NCBI GenBank assembly: GCA_015069695.1
Contig: JADCRZ010000003.1
Location: forward strand, 173,821 to 237,820
Reading direction: 5' to 3'
DNA length: 64,000 bases
Source of the DNA: Williamsia sp.
GTDB taxonomy: Bacteria; Bacteroidota; Bacteroidia; Chitinophagales; Chitinophagaceae
In this document: piece by piece, positions 27,104-36,122 of the stretch
How positions within the stretch are numbered: position 1 is the first letter of the stretch
Layout of the letters: each line of letters opens with the position of its first letter
Program-made: the position numbers and the translations under genes
The notes under the pieces: model-generated
Told to the model about the DNA's origin: nothing
The model's input: only the letters and a program-made list of their open reading frames with translations
Databases searched by the model: none

Positions 27104-29149
27104 TCAAGCCCCGGACTTCTTTTTATTTTTTCTACCGCGCCGGTCTTTTTTGTCTCCTCTTTTGCGCCGCTTCAGCTGAACCGGTTCAAAGGGTTCTTCC
27201 GACAGGGAGCTGGTGAGCACCCATTCGTAATCGAGCTGTCGCTTGGCCAGGTTGGCAGAGATAACTTTGATGCGGATCTTATCACCCATCGCAAATATAC
27301 GACCGCTGCGCCGGCCTACAAGCCGGTACTCGTTTGCCTGGTGTTCAAAATTGTCGTACTCGGAAAGCGAGTTGATGCTCACCAGTCCTTCGCATTTGTG
27401 TTCCACTGTTTCTACCCAGAAGCCAAATGAAGATACCCCGCTGATCACGCCTTCAAATTCATCGCCCAGGTAGTTCTGCATGTACTCTACCTGTTTGTAT
27501 TTGTTGGCAGCCCTTTCAGTTTCCATGGCGGCCCGCTCGCGGTCGCTGCAGTGTTTGCATTTAGCCTCCATTTCTTTATCGGGCACGACCTTGTCTGTCA
27601 GGATTTGTTCCAGTACGCGGTGCACCAGCACATCTGGGTAGCGGCGGATCGGGGAAGTAAAATGGGTGTAGTAGGGAAAACCCAGTCCATAGTGACCAAT
27701 GTTCTCGGCTGTGTAAACAGCTTTGGCCATGGTCCGGATACCCAGCTGTTCCAGTACATGCTGTTCAGGTTTGCCGCGCGCTTCCTTGAGCATGCCGTTG
27801 AATGATTCGGCGATGCCTTCCGGCGTTTTCGTGTCAAACTTATGCCCGTATTTTTTGGCAAACTCAACAAAGGGCAACAACTTTTCTTCATCGGGTGTAT
27901 CATGCACCCGGTACGGACAAGGAACCGGTTGTTTTTTGATCTTTGTTTTTGCAACCCTTTCAGCTACCAGCCGGTTGGCCAGCAGCATAAACTCTTCGAT
28001 GAGTTGATGCGATTCCTTGCTTTCCTTGATCATGATACCTACCGGCTTTCCGGCCGCATCAAGCTTGAACCGCACTTCTGTGGAAGAAAAATTGATGGCT
28101 CCTTTTTTAAACCGTTGTTTGCGCATGCGTTGCGCAAGGTCGTTCAGGATCACCACTTCGCGGTGATACAAACCATCCCCGTTTTCAATGATTTCCTGCA
28201 CTTCCTCATAGGTAAACCGGTGGTCTGAATGGATCGCCGTCTTGCCCGTCCATTTATTTTTGATGGCGCCGTTCTTGGTCATTTCAACCACCACCGAAAA
28301 TGTAAATTTGTCTTCATGCGGACGCAGGGAACACAATTCATTGGAGATGCGTTCCGGCAACATCGGGTTAACACGGTCAGGCAGATACACGGAGGTAGCC
28401 CGTTGATAAGCAGACTGATCGAGCCGGCTGCCGGGTTCCACGTAAAAACCTACGTCAGCTATGTGGATGCCAATTTCATAATTGCCATTTTTAAGGAGGG
28501 TGAATGAAACAGCATCATCGAAGTCTTTTGCATCTACAGGGTCAATGGTAAAGGTCAGTACATCACGCATGTCTCTGCGCCGCGAAATTTCCTCCTGCGA
28601 TAAAATATCCGGCAGGCGTTCAGATTCTTCCAGTACCCCTTCTTCAAAATTGATGGGAAAGCCGTTGGACATGATCAGCTCCTGCATGGCCAGGTCGTTC
28701 TGGTTGGTAGCATCCAGCACCTGTACCACTTCGCCGCGGGGCTTTTTTTTCTTTTCCCAGACTGTGATCCTTACCAGGACTTTATCCTGGGCGGTCGCGC
28801 CATTCAGCTTGTCGAGCGGAATAAATACATCCGGCATCGGTTTGTCTGCATCTGCGATAAAGAAAGCAAAGTTCGGACTGATGTCAAGCCGGCCGATAAA
28901 ATCGGTTTGTTTTCTTTCCAGCACTTCAATCACCTCTCCCTGCAAACGCCCGTTGCGGGCAGGTTGTTCCGATACACTTACCCTTACCTTGTCTCCATGG
29001 AGGGCTGTGTTAAAATCATTGGGACGAACCAGGATGTCGTTTTCAACATTTTCCACGACCACATAGCCCATACCCGAGCGGGTAATATCAAGCGTGCCGG
29101 CGTAAACACCGGCTTTATGAGTTTTGTTTTTTTTGTTTGTGTGTTTCAT
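27104..29149 (-). CDS. rnr: Ribonuclease R
   Basis: A 681-residue 3'-to-5' exoribonuclease that degrades structured RNA. Order: cold-shock-type OB domains (about 15-150), RNB catalytic domain starting around residue 195 with the metal site in TIDPVDAKDFDDAVSF, the RNB motifs RVNPMLPERISNELCSL and PYRVHDTPDEEKL, then YTHFTSPIRRYPDVLVHR. An S1 domain (about 585-665, FEGVISGVSSFGFWV) precedes a very basic tail (KRRKRGDKKDRRGRKNKKK). Length is a little short but complete. It lies 3 bases after lpxK in one transcript. Confidence 0.95.
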   Translation of the reverse strand: MKHTNKKNKTHKAGVYAGTLDITRSGMGYVVVENVENDILVRPNDFNTALHGDKVRVSVSEQPARNGRLQGEVIEVLERKQTDFIGRLDISPNFAFFIADADKPMPDVFIPLDKLNGATAQDKVLVRITVWEKKKKPRGEVVQVLDATNQNDLAMQELIMSNGFPINFEEGVLEESERLPDILSQEEISRRRDMRDVLTFTIDPVDAKDFDDAVSFTLLKNGNYEIGIHIADVGFYVEPGSRLDQSAYQRATSVYLPDRVNPMLPERISNELCSLRPHEDKFTFSVVVEMTKNGAIKNKWTGKTAIHSDHRFTYEEVQEIIENGDGLYHREVVILNDLAQRMRKQRFKKGAINFSSTEVRFKLDAAGKPVGIMIKESKESHQLIEEFMLLANRLVAERVAKTKIKKQPVPCPYRVHDTPDEEKLLPFVEFAKKYGHKFDTKTPEGIAESFNGMLKEARGKPEQHVLEQLGIRTMAKAVYTAENIGHYGLGFPYYTHFTSPIRRYPDVLVHRVLEQILTDKVVPDKEMEAKCKHCSDRERAAMETERAANKYKQVEYMQNYLGDEFEGVISGVSSFGFWVETVEHKCEGLVSINSLSEYDNFEHQANEYRLVGRRSGRIFAMGDKIRIKVISANLAKRQLDYEWVLTSSLSEEPFEPVQLKRRKRGDKKDRRGRKNKKKSGA

Positions 29150-29152
29150 TTA

Positions 29153-30238
29153 TTAATCCGGTAAACCGGTTTTGGAAAAATTCTGTATAAAGTTTTTGAT
29201 CAGGATATTGAAACGGCCTGCATCGTTGAACAAAAATTCCTGTTCGATGGGAATCACGTAAAAAGGCAGGTCCCGGATGATGGTTTCAAATTTGGCCAGC
29301 CGGACCGCATCTTTTTCAGTGGTTAAGATGATCTTCATGCGCGACTGGATTTTTTCAAACTCTTCAATAATGGCTTTCAGGTCATCGATGGTGAAAATCT
29401 GATGATCTTGAAAAGGAAGCTGGTGGCAGGCTGCAGCTCTTTTTTGCAAAAACTCCTGTAGTGGTTTGGGATTGGCGATCCCGGTTACCAGCAATACTTC
29501 AACATTCGCGCCGATTGAATGGTTCGTTTTGTGGATGATATGATAAGGCTTTGCATACCGGATAGAAGAAAAAAACAAATGCTGATGGGGCAAAGGATCA
29601 ATTTCTTTGCGATACAAGTCCCTTTTTTGCAAATCCATGCCCGGATCACATTTGGTTACAACGATCATGTCGGCACGCCGGTAGCTTCTTTTTTCATCAC
29701 GCAGGTTGCCGGTCGGCAGATACCAGTCGCGCGTGAAGAGGTGGTTGCAATCAGTGAGCAGGATGTTCATCGATGCCTTTACTGCGCGGTGCTGGAATGC
29801 ATCATCCATAATAACCACCCGGGTCTTGGGCCGGTCGTGCAGCAGCTGGGGAATGGCTACAAGCCGCTCCTCTCCTACTGTTACAGCCACATCCGGAAAT
29901 TTCAGGTGAAACAACATAGGCTCGTCACCGATCTCCAGCACATTTGTTTGGTCATTGGCCAAAGCATATCCCTTGGTTTTGCGTTTGTACCCCCGGCTTA
30001 AGGTTGCCACAGGCACCGCCTCATGGAGCAGCCGCACCAGGTATTCTACCATGGGCGACTTGCCTGTTCCGCCAACAGACAAATTGCCAACGCAGATGAT
30101 GGGAAGGTTAAAAGAAGCTGAATGAAAGATCCTGGCATCATACAGCCGGTTCCGGCACCAGACAATTGCATAGTAGATGAGCGAAATGGGAAACAGCAAG
30201 ATCCTGAACGCACGCAAATATGAATGGTTAAAATTCAT
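29153..30238 (-). CDS. lpxK: Tetraacyldisaccharide 4'-kinase
   Basis: About 361 residues from the ATG at 30238, where MNFNHSYLRAFRILLFPISL gives the usual membrane-anchoring start; an upstream in-frame start adds seven residues. The enzyme phosphorylates the 4' position of the lipid A disaccharide at the inner membrane face. The P-loop VGNLSVGGTGKSPMVEYL and the following GDEPMLFHLKFPDVAV and VVIMDDAFQHRAVK (DDxFQH motif) are diagnostic. It overlaps the cyclo-ligase gene by 11 bases. Its presence confirms an outer membrane with lipid A. Confidence 0.95.
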   Translation of the reverse strand: MNFNHSYLRAFRILLFPISLIYYAIVWCRNRLYDARIFHSASFNLPIICVGNLSVGGTGKSPMVEYLVRLLHEAVPVATLSRGYKRKTKGYALANDQTNVLEIGDEPMLFHLKFPDVAVTVGEERLVAIPQLLHDRPKTRVVIMDDAFQHRAVKASMNILLTDCNHLFTRDWYLPTGNLRDEKRSYRRADMIVVTKCDPGMDLQKRDLYRKEIDPLPHQHLFFSSIRYAKPYHIIHKTNHSIGANVEVLLVTGIANPKPLQEFLQKRAAACHQLPFQDHQIFTIDDLKAIIEEFEKIQSRMKIILTTEKDAVRLAKFETIIRDLPFYVIPIEQEFLFNDAGRFNILIKNFIQNFSKTGLPD

Positions 30239-30797
30239 AAACCTTATTCGGGGTAACACATATGCTTAAAGGTATGTCAAATTGATGGATGTCATCAATC
30301 TGGTCGACAGGTTCAAAATAAGAAAACCCGATTTTGAGCACATCGGTGCGGCATTCGTACAAAAAGCGGTCATAATACCCTTTGCCATATCCAACGCGGT
30401 ACCCTTTCATATCGCTGATAAGCAGGGGAACCAGCACGGCATCCAGTTCTGTGGGGTCAACAGGTTCGGCATGAACCGGCTCTTCAATGCCAAACGCGTT
30501 CCTTTTATACTGCGTTTCTCCATCAGTCAGCAGGGCCTGGAAGTTGAATCCTTCCTTATCCATTACCGGATAGGCAATCTGCAAACCAGGCATGCGGAAC
30601 AATAGATAATCGGTGATCAGGTGGGTATTGACTTCTCCCCTTCCTTCAATGGGCCGGAAGCTGAGGAGAGTATTGATGGGAGCAAGCGGCCATTGCTGAA
30701 AGCGGATCAGCAACAGGTCATCCAACCGGTTCATTTCGGCAGGCGTTAGTTCAGCTCTTTTTTTCCGGTAAATTTTTCTGAGTTCTTCTTTTATCAT
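30228..30797 (-). CDS. 5-formyltetrahydrofolate cyclo-ligase
   Basis: A 189-residue enzyme converting 5-formyl-THF to 5,10-methenyl-THF using ATP in the cytoplasm. Visible motifs: an N-terminal basic start (IKEELRKIYRKKRAEL), substrate region RPIEGRGEVNTHLI, and the signature VPLLISDMKGYRVGYGKGYYDRFL (ATP-binding GYGKGYYDR). The C-terminal ...CVTPNKVYEF closes the fold. It overlaps bioD by 4 bases upstream and lpxK by 11 downstream, so it is translationally coupled in the long operon. The folate link with folB two genes upstream is of note. Confidence 0.94.
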   Translation of the reverse strand: MIKEELRKIYRKKRAELTPAEMNRLDDLLLIRFQQWPLAPINTLLSFRPIEGRGEVNTHLITDYLLFRMPGLQIAYPVMDKEGFNFQALLTDGETQYKRNAFGIEEPVHAEPVDPTELDAVLVPLLISDMKGYRVGYGKGYYDRFLYECRTDVLKIGFSYFEPVDQIDDIHQFDIPLSICVTPNKVYEF

Positions 30798-31438
30798 ACT
30801 GAATTTTTCTGGATCAGTCTGTTCAGCCCTTCTTTTAGCCTGCTTGCCTGGTCGTGGATGGTTTCCGGGGTGATTGCAGCCAGGTGCGGCAATTTAGCGA
30901 TGACAGGATAGTTGCTCCACCGGGCAATCTCTTCTTCGTATTGCATGTAATCATCGTTAAATATCCAGCCCAGCACAGAGAGACCTTGCTCCCTGCATAC
31001 AGCGGCCGTTAGCAGGGAATGGTTGATGCTGCCCAGGTAATTTCTGCTCACAAGGATAACCTGGGCATCAAGCTTTTTGATCAGGTCGCATACAAATTCC
31101 TTTTCATTAAGCGGCACAAACAATCCGCCTGCGCCTTCAATCACCAGGTTGTTGCCGGTTGCGGGCAGCCTCCTGGCAATCTCATCCAAATCGATCCGCA
31201 AACCCTCCTCTGCAGCAGCCAGGTGAGGCGATGCGGGCAGCTTTAATTTATACACTTCCTGATGGAATTTGCCGGCAAAGCCACCAAGCCAGTTGGCAAC
31301 GGTTTCTGTATCTGTGCCTTCATCGGTACCGGCTTGCACCGGCTTCCAATAATCTGCTTTCAGCGCTGCAGCCACCAGGGCGGCGACCAGTGTTTTACCG
31401 ACACCGGTTCCAATGCCGGTAATAAAAAGGGGCTTCAT
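30794..31438 (-). CDS. bioD: ATP-dependent dethiobiotin synthetase
   Basis: A 214-residue enzyme that closes the ureido ring of dethiobiotin from diaminopelargonate, CO2 and ATP. The P-loop FITGIGTGVGKT opens the protein, followed by YWKPVQAGTDEGTDTE, a conserved VIEGAGGLFVPLN segment, and the substrate-site LGSINHSLLTA. No other biotin genes are in the window, so it is separated from bioA/B/F and carried in a mixed housekeeping operon. ATG overlaps the rsmD stop by 4 bases. Confidence 0.95.
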   Translation of the reverse strand: MKPLFITGIGTGVGKTLVAALVAAALKADYWKPVQAGTDEGTDTETVANWLGGFAGKFHQEVYKLKLPASPHLAAAEEGLRIDLDEIARRLPATGNNLVIEGAGGLFVPLNEKEFVCDLIKKLDAQVILVSRNYLGSINHSLLTAAVCREQGLSVLGWIFNDDYMQYEEEIARWSNYPVIAKLPHLAAITPETIHDQASRLKEGLNRLIQKNSV

Positions 31439-31983
31439 GATGCAGGCCGGTTGATAAAGATCGAGAACACCGTAGTACCGTATTTGCGCGATGTTACAAA
31501 CAGGGGAAAATTCTCATACTGGTTGCGCGGTGTATGTTCAAGCACAAACCAGCCGCGCGTATTCAACAGTTCATGCTGTGCGATCAACTCCGGGATCTTG
31601 TCAATTGTTTGCAAGGCATAAGGCGGACCGGCAAAAATAAAGTCGAACTTCTCCCGGCATTGCTCGATAAATTTGAACACATCCTGTCTTACCAATTTAA
31701 AATTGTCGAGTCCCAACTCACCAGCTGTTTTCTTGATAAATGCAGCCATCTCCACATCTTTTTCCACGATGGTTAAGTCTGTCACCCCCCGGGAAGCCAG
31801 CTCGTAACTGATGCTGCCCGTTCCTCCAAACAAGTCCAGCGTTTTGATGTCAAACGATTCAAAGTTGTTTTCCAGGATGTTGAACAACCCCTCCTTGGCC
31901 AGGTCCGTGGTAGGACGGGTATATGGCATATGGGTAGGAGGATAGATTCTTCGGCCACCCAGAGAACCGCTGATTATACGCAT
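31435..31983 (-). CDS. rsmD: 16S rRNA (guanine966-N2)-methyltransferase
   Basis: A 182-residue SAM-dependent methyltransferase modifying G966 of 16S rRNA. Motifs: MRIISGSLGGRRI start, RPTTDLAKEGLFNIL, the SAM loop TLDLFGGTGSISYELASRG and the catalytic region FIFAGPPYAL. The last has Gly where the (D/N)PP(Y/F) motif has an acidic or amide residue: the codon is GGT and one base change from GAT. Either this lineage tolerates glycine or activity is altered. The ATG overlaps the end of the DUF3822 gene by 10 bases. Confidence 0.9.
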   Translation of the reverse strand: MRIISGSLGGRRIYPPTHMPYTRPTTDLAKEGLFNILENNFESFDIKTLDLFGGTGSISYELASRGVTDLTIVEKDVEMAAFIKKTAGELGLDNFKLVRQDVFKFIEQCREKFDFIFAGPPYALQTIDKIPELIAQHELLNTRGWFVLEHTPRNQYENFPLFVTSRKYGTTVFSIFINRPAS

Positions 31984-32807
31984 GCAGACATTTTGAGCAA
32001 AGGTGAAAAGTAGTGAGCAGGAACCGAGCCAAAATGGTCAGACACCTTGAAATCCGCTGAAAAAGGGACAGGTTGTAGCAAGGCAAAATATTTAAACAGC
32101 TCCTGGTACAAAGCCTCCTCCGGTGCAATCATGCCTGCTACATACAGGGGAACCGTTTCACGGTCAAGTCCAAATTGCGTTGCGATGTTGAGCATACAAT
32201 AAACGACATCGCTGAATGCATGGCAAGGATAAGATTGAACCAGCTGCAGCTTTCCCTCTTTCAGGAGGGTGACGCCTACCTCATTTTCCGAAAGCAATAA
32301 ATAAAGGCCATCCGCCTGTTTGTTCAGGCAAGCCAGCCAGGCACTGGTTTGATGCCGCATGGTCGCGTTGGCAAAGCTTTTCTTGCACAACTCATCCAAA
32401 CCGCCCGGTAAACCGAACACATTGTACAGGTCCCAGCCAGGAACTTTTTCGCTGATGACCGCCCCTTTGTACAGATCGCCATGCATCATATCCAGCAAGG
32501 GCCTGTGAAAATTTATATCCAGCAAAGACGCAGGCAATAAACAGTTCTTGTTGAAATTGTAAAGCAGGAGTTGCTCTTTAAGCGTATGCTGAAGGGCCGG
32601 ATCGGTTTGGAAAATAGCTTCTACCATTGCGTTCTTTTCTGCAGGTGAAGCCGGAGGCAGCTGGTAATATTTCCAGCAGACCAGTTTTTTTTCCAGCAAG
32701 ATCACATACTGCAAGAAATGTTTGCTGAACTCCAATACCAGCCGGCAATGCATCCACTGATCGGAGGCGATTTCTTCGGATGCAATATCGTAGACCGGGT
32801 GTAGCAT
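31974..32807 (-). CDS. DUF3822 family protein
   Basis: About 277 residues from the ATG at 32807 (an upstream ATG at 32831 adds eight). The family is restricted to Bacteroidota and usually precedes rsmD, as here. The fold resembles the actin-like/ASKHA group in outline: two alpha/beta halves with MHGDLYKGAVISEK, WLACLNKQADGLYLLLSEN, KLQLVQSYPCHAFSDVVYCML and a closing FGSVPAHYFSPLLKM. No catalytic role is established. Co-translation with rsmD suggests a link to rRNA or ribosome function (inference). Confidence 0.82.
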   Translation of the reverse strand: MLHPVYDIASEEIASDQWMHCRLVLEFSKHFLQYVILLEKKLVCWKYYQLPPASPAEKNAMVEAIFQTDPALQHTLKEQLLLYNFNKNCLLPASLLDINFHRPLLDMMHGDLYKGAVISEKVPGWDLYNVFGLPGGLDELCKKSFANATMRHQTSAWLACLNKQADGLYLLLSENEVGVTLLKEGKLQLVQSYPCHAFSDVVYCMLNIATQFGLDRETVPLYVAGMIAPEEALYQELFKYFALLQPVPFSADFKVSDHFGSVPAHYFSPLLKMSACV

Positions 32808-32854
32808 AAAAAGTCTGCAATAGTACGCCAAAAATCAGAAAGGCAGGGATGCCC

Positions 32855-33211
32855 TTATGGGTACTTTTTCTGCAAGGTGATTCCTGCTTTGCCCTGAAAA
32901 CCTTCTATGGGAGGTTGCAGCTTGTAGATGGAAAGGGTAATTTCCGTTGCTACGGAGTACCGGTGTTTTATTTTTCGGATAATGGCGTCTGCCACTTCTT
33001 CCAGGAGCGGACTGGCAATAGCCATGCGTTTTTTTACAATAGAAAACAGTTCTTCGTAGCTGATGATATTTTCCACGGCATCGAACCGGGAGTTTTTTTC
33101 GTCGTATCCTACGCGCAGGTCTACCTGGTAATTTCCGCCTACGACGGCTTCACCTTCATAAATACCATGATAGGCATAGAACTGCAGATCAGATAAATGT
33201 ACAGTTAGCAT
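32855..33211 (-). CDS. folB: Dihydroneopterin aldolase
   Basis: A 118-residue enzyme of folate synthesis that cleaves dihydroneopterin to 6-hydroxymethyl-dihydropterin and glycolaldehyde. The T-fold is recognised from LSDLQFYAYHGIYEGEAVVGGNYQVDL at the start (conserved YHG and the E after it), ISYEELFSIVKKRM in the centre, LLEEVADAIIRKI and a C-terminal ITLSIYKLQPPIEG containing the catalytic-site lysine. Length is standard. It lies 34 bases after trxB and about 47 before DUF3822 in the same orientation. Confidence 0.93.
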   Translation of the reverse strand: MLTVHLSDLQFYAYHGIYEGEAVVGGNYQVDLRVGYDEKNSRFDAVENIISYEELFSIVKKRMAIASPLLEEVADAIIRKIKHRYSVATEITLSIYKLQPPIEGFQGKAGITLQKKYP

Positions 33212-33245
33212 GTGGTTATAAAGAGATGTAGAATTTTAGCGTCCT

Positions 33246-34193
33246 TTAAACAAATCCTTTCTCGGAAAGATACCGTTCTGCATCGAGTGCTGCCATACAG
33301 CCGCTGCCTGCTGCCGTAACAGCCTGGCGGTATATTTTATCCTGCACATCGCCACTGGCGAAAACCCCTTCTATATTGGTTTTTGTAGTACCCGGAATGG
33401 TTTTGATATAGCCGGCTTCATCCATGTCCAACCAGCCTTTAAAAATGTCGGAATTGGGTGTATGACCAATTGCGACAAAAAAGCCCTGGACAGGAATGGC
33501 TTGCTTCTCGCCCGTGAGATTGTTGTGTACGCGCACCGCTTCTACCTTGTTTTCGCCAATGATCTCTTCTGTTTCCGTGTTGAAATACATTTTGATATTG
33601 GCCGTATTGCGCACCCTTTCCTGCATCACTTTGGAAGCCCGCATTTCATTTTTGCGGATCAGCATGTGAACGTTGGTACACAGCTTGCTCAGATACAAGG
33701 CTTCTTCGGCAGCGGTATCACCCGCCCCTACGATGGCAACATCTTTTCCCCGGAAGAAAAAGCCATCACAAACAGCACAGGCGCTTACGCCAAAGCCGTT
33801 GAGGCGTTGCTCACTGGGCAGTCCCAGCCATTTTGCTGAAGCCCCCGTGGCAATGATCACGGAATCTGCCTCGATCATTTTTTCCTCATCCACCCACACT
33901 TTAAAAGGGTGTCCCGAAAAATCAACCTTAGTGGCCAACCCAAAGCGGACATCACTGCCCATGCGGGTGGCCTGCTTTTCAAAATCCACCATCATCTCCG
34001 GTCCTTGCACGCCATCGGCATAGCCCGGAAAATTCTCTACCTCGGTAGTGATGGTCAGTTGTCCGCCGGGCTGTATGCCCTGGTATAAAACAGGTTTGAT
34101 ATTGGCCCTGGAAGCATAAATAGCAGCTGTATAACCGGCCGGTCCCGACCCGATGATTAAACAGTGAACGTGTTCAGCTTGATTGTTTTCCAT
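33246..34193 (-). CDS. trxB: Thioredoxin-disulfide reductase
   Basis: A 315-residue flavoenzyme that reduces thioredoxin with NADPH. FAD-binding GSGPAGYTAAIYASRAN near residue 15; redox-active CAVC at C139 and C142 followed by DGFFF; NADPH-binding VAIVGAGDTAAEEALYL (GxGxxA) and HMLIRKNEMRAS; C-terminal FAD segment GVFASGDVQDKIYRQAVTAAGSG. It heads the minus-strand train. Its partner thioredoxin gene (trxA) lies 19 kb away at 52827. Confidence 0.96.
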   Translation of the reverse strand: MENNQAEHVHCLIIGSGPAGYTAAIYASRANIKPVLYQGIQPGGQLTITTEVENFPGYADGVQGPEMMVDFEKQATRMGSDVRFGLATKVDFSGHPFKVWVDEEKMIEADSVIIATGASAKWLGLPSEQRLNGFGVSACAVCDGFFFRGKDVAIVGAGDTAAEEALYLSKLCTNVHMLIRKNEMRASKVMQERVRNTANIKMYFNTETEEIIGENKVEAVRVHNNLTGEKQAIPVQGFFVAIGHTPNSDIFKGWLDMDEAGYIKTIPGTTKTNIEGVFASGDVQDKIYRQAVTAAGSGCMAALDAERYLSEKGFV

Positions 34194-34277
34194 AATTGAT
34201 GTTTAGACATGCAAAGCGCTTACCAATCTGTGAAACCGGACAAAAGTACAGTCATGCTGGCAGAGCACAAAACTGTT

Positions 34278-35180
34278 TCAACGCTTCAGGATGATCGATT
34301 TAAACTGCGATGCATAACCGCCGAAATATCCGAGTGCACCGCCCTGTATATTGCCCAGCACCTTGGTAGGAGAAGAAAAGGGATTGCCGATGCTGCTGTA
34401 GCTGTATTCCATCGTGCGCCAGAAGTCGTAAGTCGTTTTGTCAATATTGCTGAGCTTTACCACTACTGTGTCACCGATGTTAAAGAATCCATAGTCTTCG
34501 AAGTCGATATTCTGGTTCCTGTCTACACCCTTATCCACCTGTACATTGTAAGTGGTTCCGTCAATAACCTGGTCGTCGTAGACCGAATTGAGTCCGGGCA
34601 GATAAGGCCCCCGGTTGGTTTTGGTGTAATAGCGCATGTAGTTTCCGTATCCCGGCGGGTCGGTTAACTTCGACATCAGGATAACCTTGTTTGTGTCGGG
34701 GTTGTTGACAGATTTGATCCACCACAGGGAGTCGATCTTTTTGGATAGGGGCGGAATGGTTGTAGCTGCCTGATAGGTGCTGCCATTCGATTTGATCTGA
34801 AGCGTATAGGCCTTGTTCAACTCACCTACAAACGTATTGGACAGCTGGGTTGAATCGATGGTGTAATAGTAGATGTCGTTGCCGGCAACTTTGTAAGCAT
34901 ATTCTTTGAGCGTTTGCGCACGTGTTCCGTCGGACACGACTATCTGGGCACCGTGGACAAAGGAATTCAGCAGGAGTTCCCGGGTGATGGTGCTAAAGTA
35001 GCTGTAGCTGTTGGAAAGCGTTACCACAGGCGGTTGTCCGTTTTCGATGGTGGCTTCTACTACCAGCTGGTTGGCTGCTTCATTCAGCTTGAACGTAACA
35101 GACTTTTCGCAGGAAACAAGCCCGGTGAGCACTGAAAGAACCAGTAAGCAGGTAGATACTTTTCTCAAGAGAGGGCGCAT
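34278..35180 (-). CDS. DUF4249 family lipoprotein
   Basis: About 300 residues from the ATG at 35180. The leader MRPLLRKVSTCLLVLSVLTGLVSC ends in a lipobox cysteine, so it is probably a lipoprotein. The body fits DUF4249, a Bacteroidota family often found beside TonB-dependent receptors: LVVEATIENGQPPVVTLSNSYSY near the start, then long beta-rich stretches (AYTLQIKSNGSTYQAATTIPPL). Function is unknown; a carbohydrate- or metal-uptake accessory role is often assumed. No receptor gene is adjacent here, which is unusual. Confident in the family, not in the role. Confidence 0.8.
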   Translation of the reverse strand: MRPLLRKVSTCLLVLSVLTGLVSCEKSVTFKLNEAANQLVVEATIENGQPPVVTLSNSYSYFSTITRELLLNSFVHGAQIVVSDGTRAQTLKEYAYKVAGNDIYYYTIDSTQLSNTFVGELNKAYTLQIKSNGSTYQAATTIPPLSKKIDSLWWIKSVNNPDTNKVILMSKLTDPPGYGNYMRYYTKTNRGPYLPGLNSVYDDQVIDGTTYNVQVDKGVDRNQNIDFEDYGFFNIGDTVVVKLSNIDKTTYDFWRTMEYSYSSIGNPFSSPTKVLGNIQGGALGYFGGYASQFKSIILKR

Positions 35181-35206
35181 AAAAAACAGATTGGGATACT
35201 GGTTGA

Positions 35207-35238
35207 TAAAAAAAGCCGGGGAGTAACCACCGGCTTTA
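35207..35238 (-). terminator. Rho-independent terminator of rpoD
   Basis: On the minus strand an eight-pair stem (35230-35237 with 35212-35219, AAAGCCGG/CCGGCTTT) is followed by a run of T. It lies 27 bases after the rpoD stop and separates it from the DUF4249 gene. Confidence 0.75.
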
Positions 35239-35264
35239 TCCAAGAAATTTTATTGTTCAGATGA

Positions 35265-36122
35265 TTACCCCAGGTAGGCTTTGAGGGCATTGCTGTAGCG
35301 TGCTTTTTGCAGGCGCTTGATCGCTCTTTCCTTGATCTGGCGGATGCGTTCCTTGGTCAGGTCATATTTCTGACCGATCTGTTCAATGGTTACACCGTTT
35401 TCGCCATCCAGTCCGAAATAAGCGTTGACGATCTCTGCTTCGCGGGGGGACAGGGATTTCAGGACCCGGCGTATCTCGTTGCGGAGAGAATCCTGCATAA
35501 CGTCTTCGTCTGTTTCATCGCCACCTTCCAGCAGGTCGCCCATGGCTACATCTTCTGCTTCGTGTACAGGCGCATCGAGCGAACTGTGACGGGTGTTGCT
35601 CTGGAAGATATTGTTGATTTCGGTTTCGCTCATTTCCAGGATCTCGGCCAACTCTTCTGTAGAAGGTTCTCTTTCGTGTTCCTGCTCGAAAGCCATATAA
35701 GCTTTGTTGGCTTTGTTGTAGGTACCGATTTTATTTTGCGGAAGACGAACCAGACGACCTTGTTCAGCCAAAGCTTGCAGGATAGATTGGCGGATCCACC
35801 AAACGGCATAAGAAATAAATTTAAAACCTTTTGTTTCATCAAACCGCTGGGCGGCTTTGATCAAACCGAGGTTGCCTTCATTGATCAGGTCACTCAGGGA
35901 AAGACCCTGGTGTTGATATTGTTTGGCAACGGAAACAACGAAACGGAGGTTAGCCTGAACCAGCTTATCAAGTGCTCTTTGATCGCCCATTTTGATACGC
36001 TGAGCCAGCACTGTTTCTTCTTCCGGAGTGATCATAGAAATCTTGGAGATTTCCTGTAAATATTTTTCAACCGCTTGCGAGTCACGGTTGGTTATCTGTG
36101 TAGCAATTTTTAGCTGCCTCAT
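35265..36122 (-). CDS. rpoD: Primary sigma factor of RNA polymerase
   Basis: A 285-residue sigma-70 of the short Bacteroidota type, lacking the long region 1.1 and non-conserved insert of E. coli RpoD. Region 1.2 starts at SQAVEKYLQEISKISMITPEEE, region 2 is LVQANLRFVVSVAKQYQHQGLSLSDLINEGN followed by FDETKGFKFISYAVWWIRQSI (core-binding and -10 recognition), region 3 by LPQNKIGTYNKANKAY, and region 4 by SPREAEIVNAYFGL and TIEQIGQKYDLTKERIRQIKERAIKRL (-35 helix-turn-helix). It reads the TAnnTTTG type promoters. A terminator follows at 35207. Confidence 0.95.
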   Translation of the reverse strand: MRQLKIATQITNRDSQAVEKYLQEISKISMITPEEETVLAQRIKMGDQRALDKLVQANLRFVVSVAKQYQHQGLSLSDLINEGNLGLIKAAQRFDETKGFKFISYAVWWIRQSILQALAEQGRLVRLPQNKIGTYNKANKAYMAFEQEHEREPSTEELAEILEMSETEINNIFQSNTRHSSLDAPVHEAEDVAMGDLLEGGDETDEDVMQDSLRNEIRRVLKSLSPREAEIVNAYFGLDGENGVTIEQIGQKYDLTKERIRQIKERAIKRLQKARYSNALKAYLG

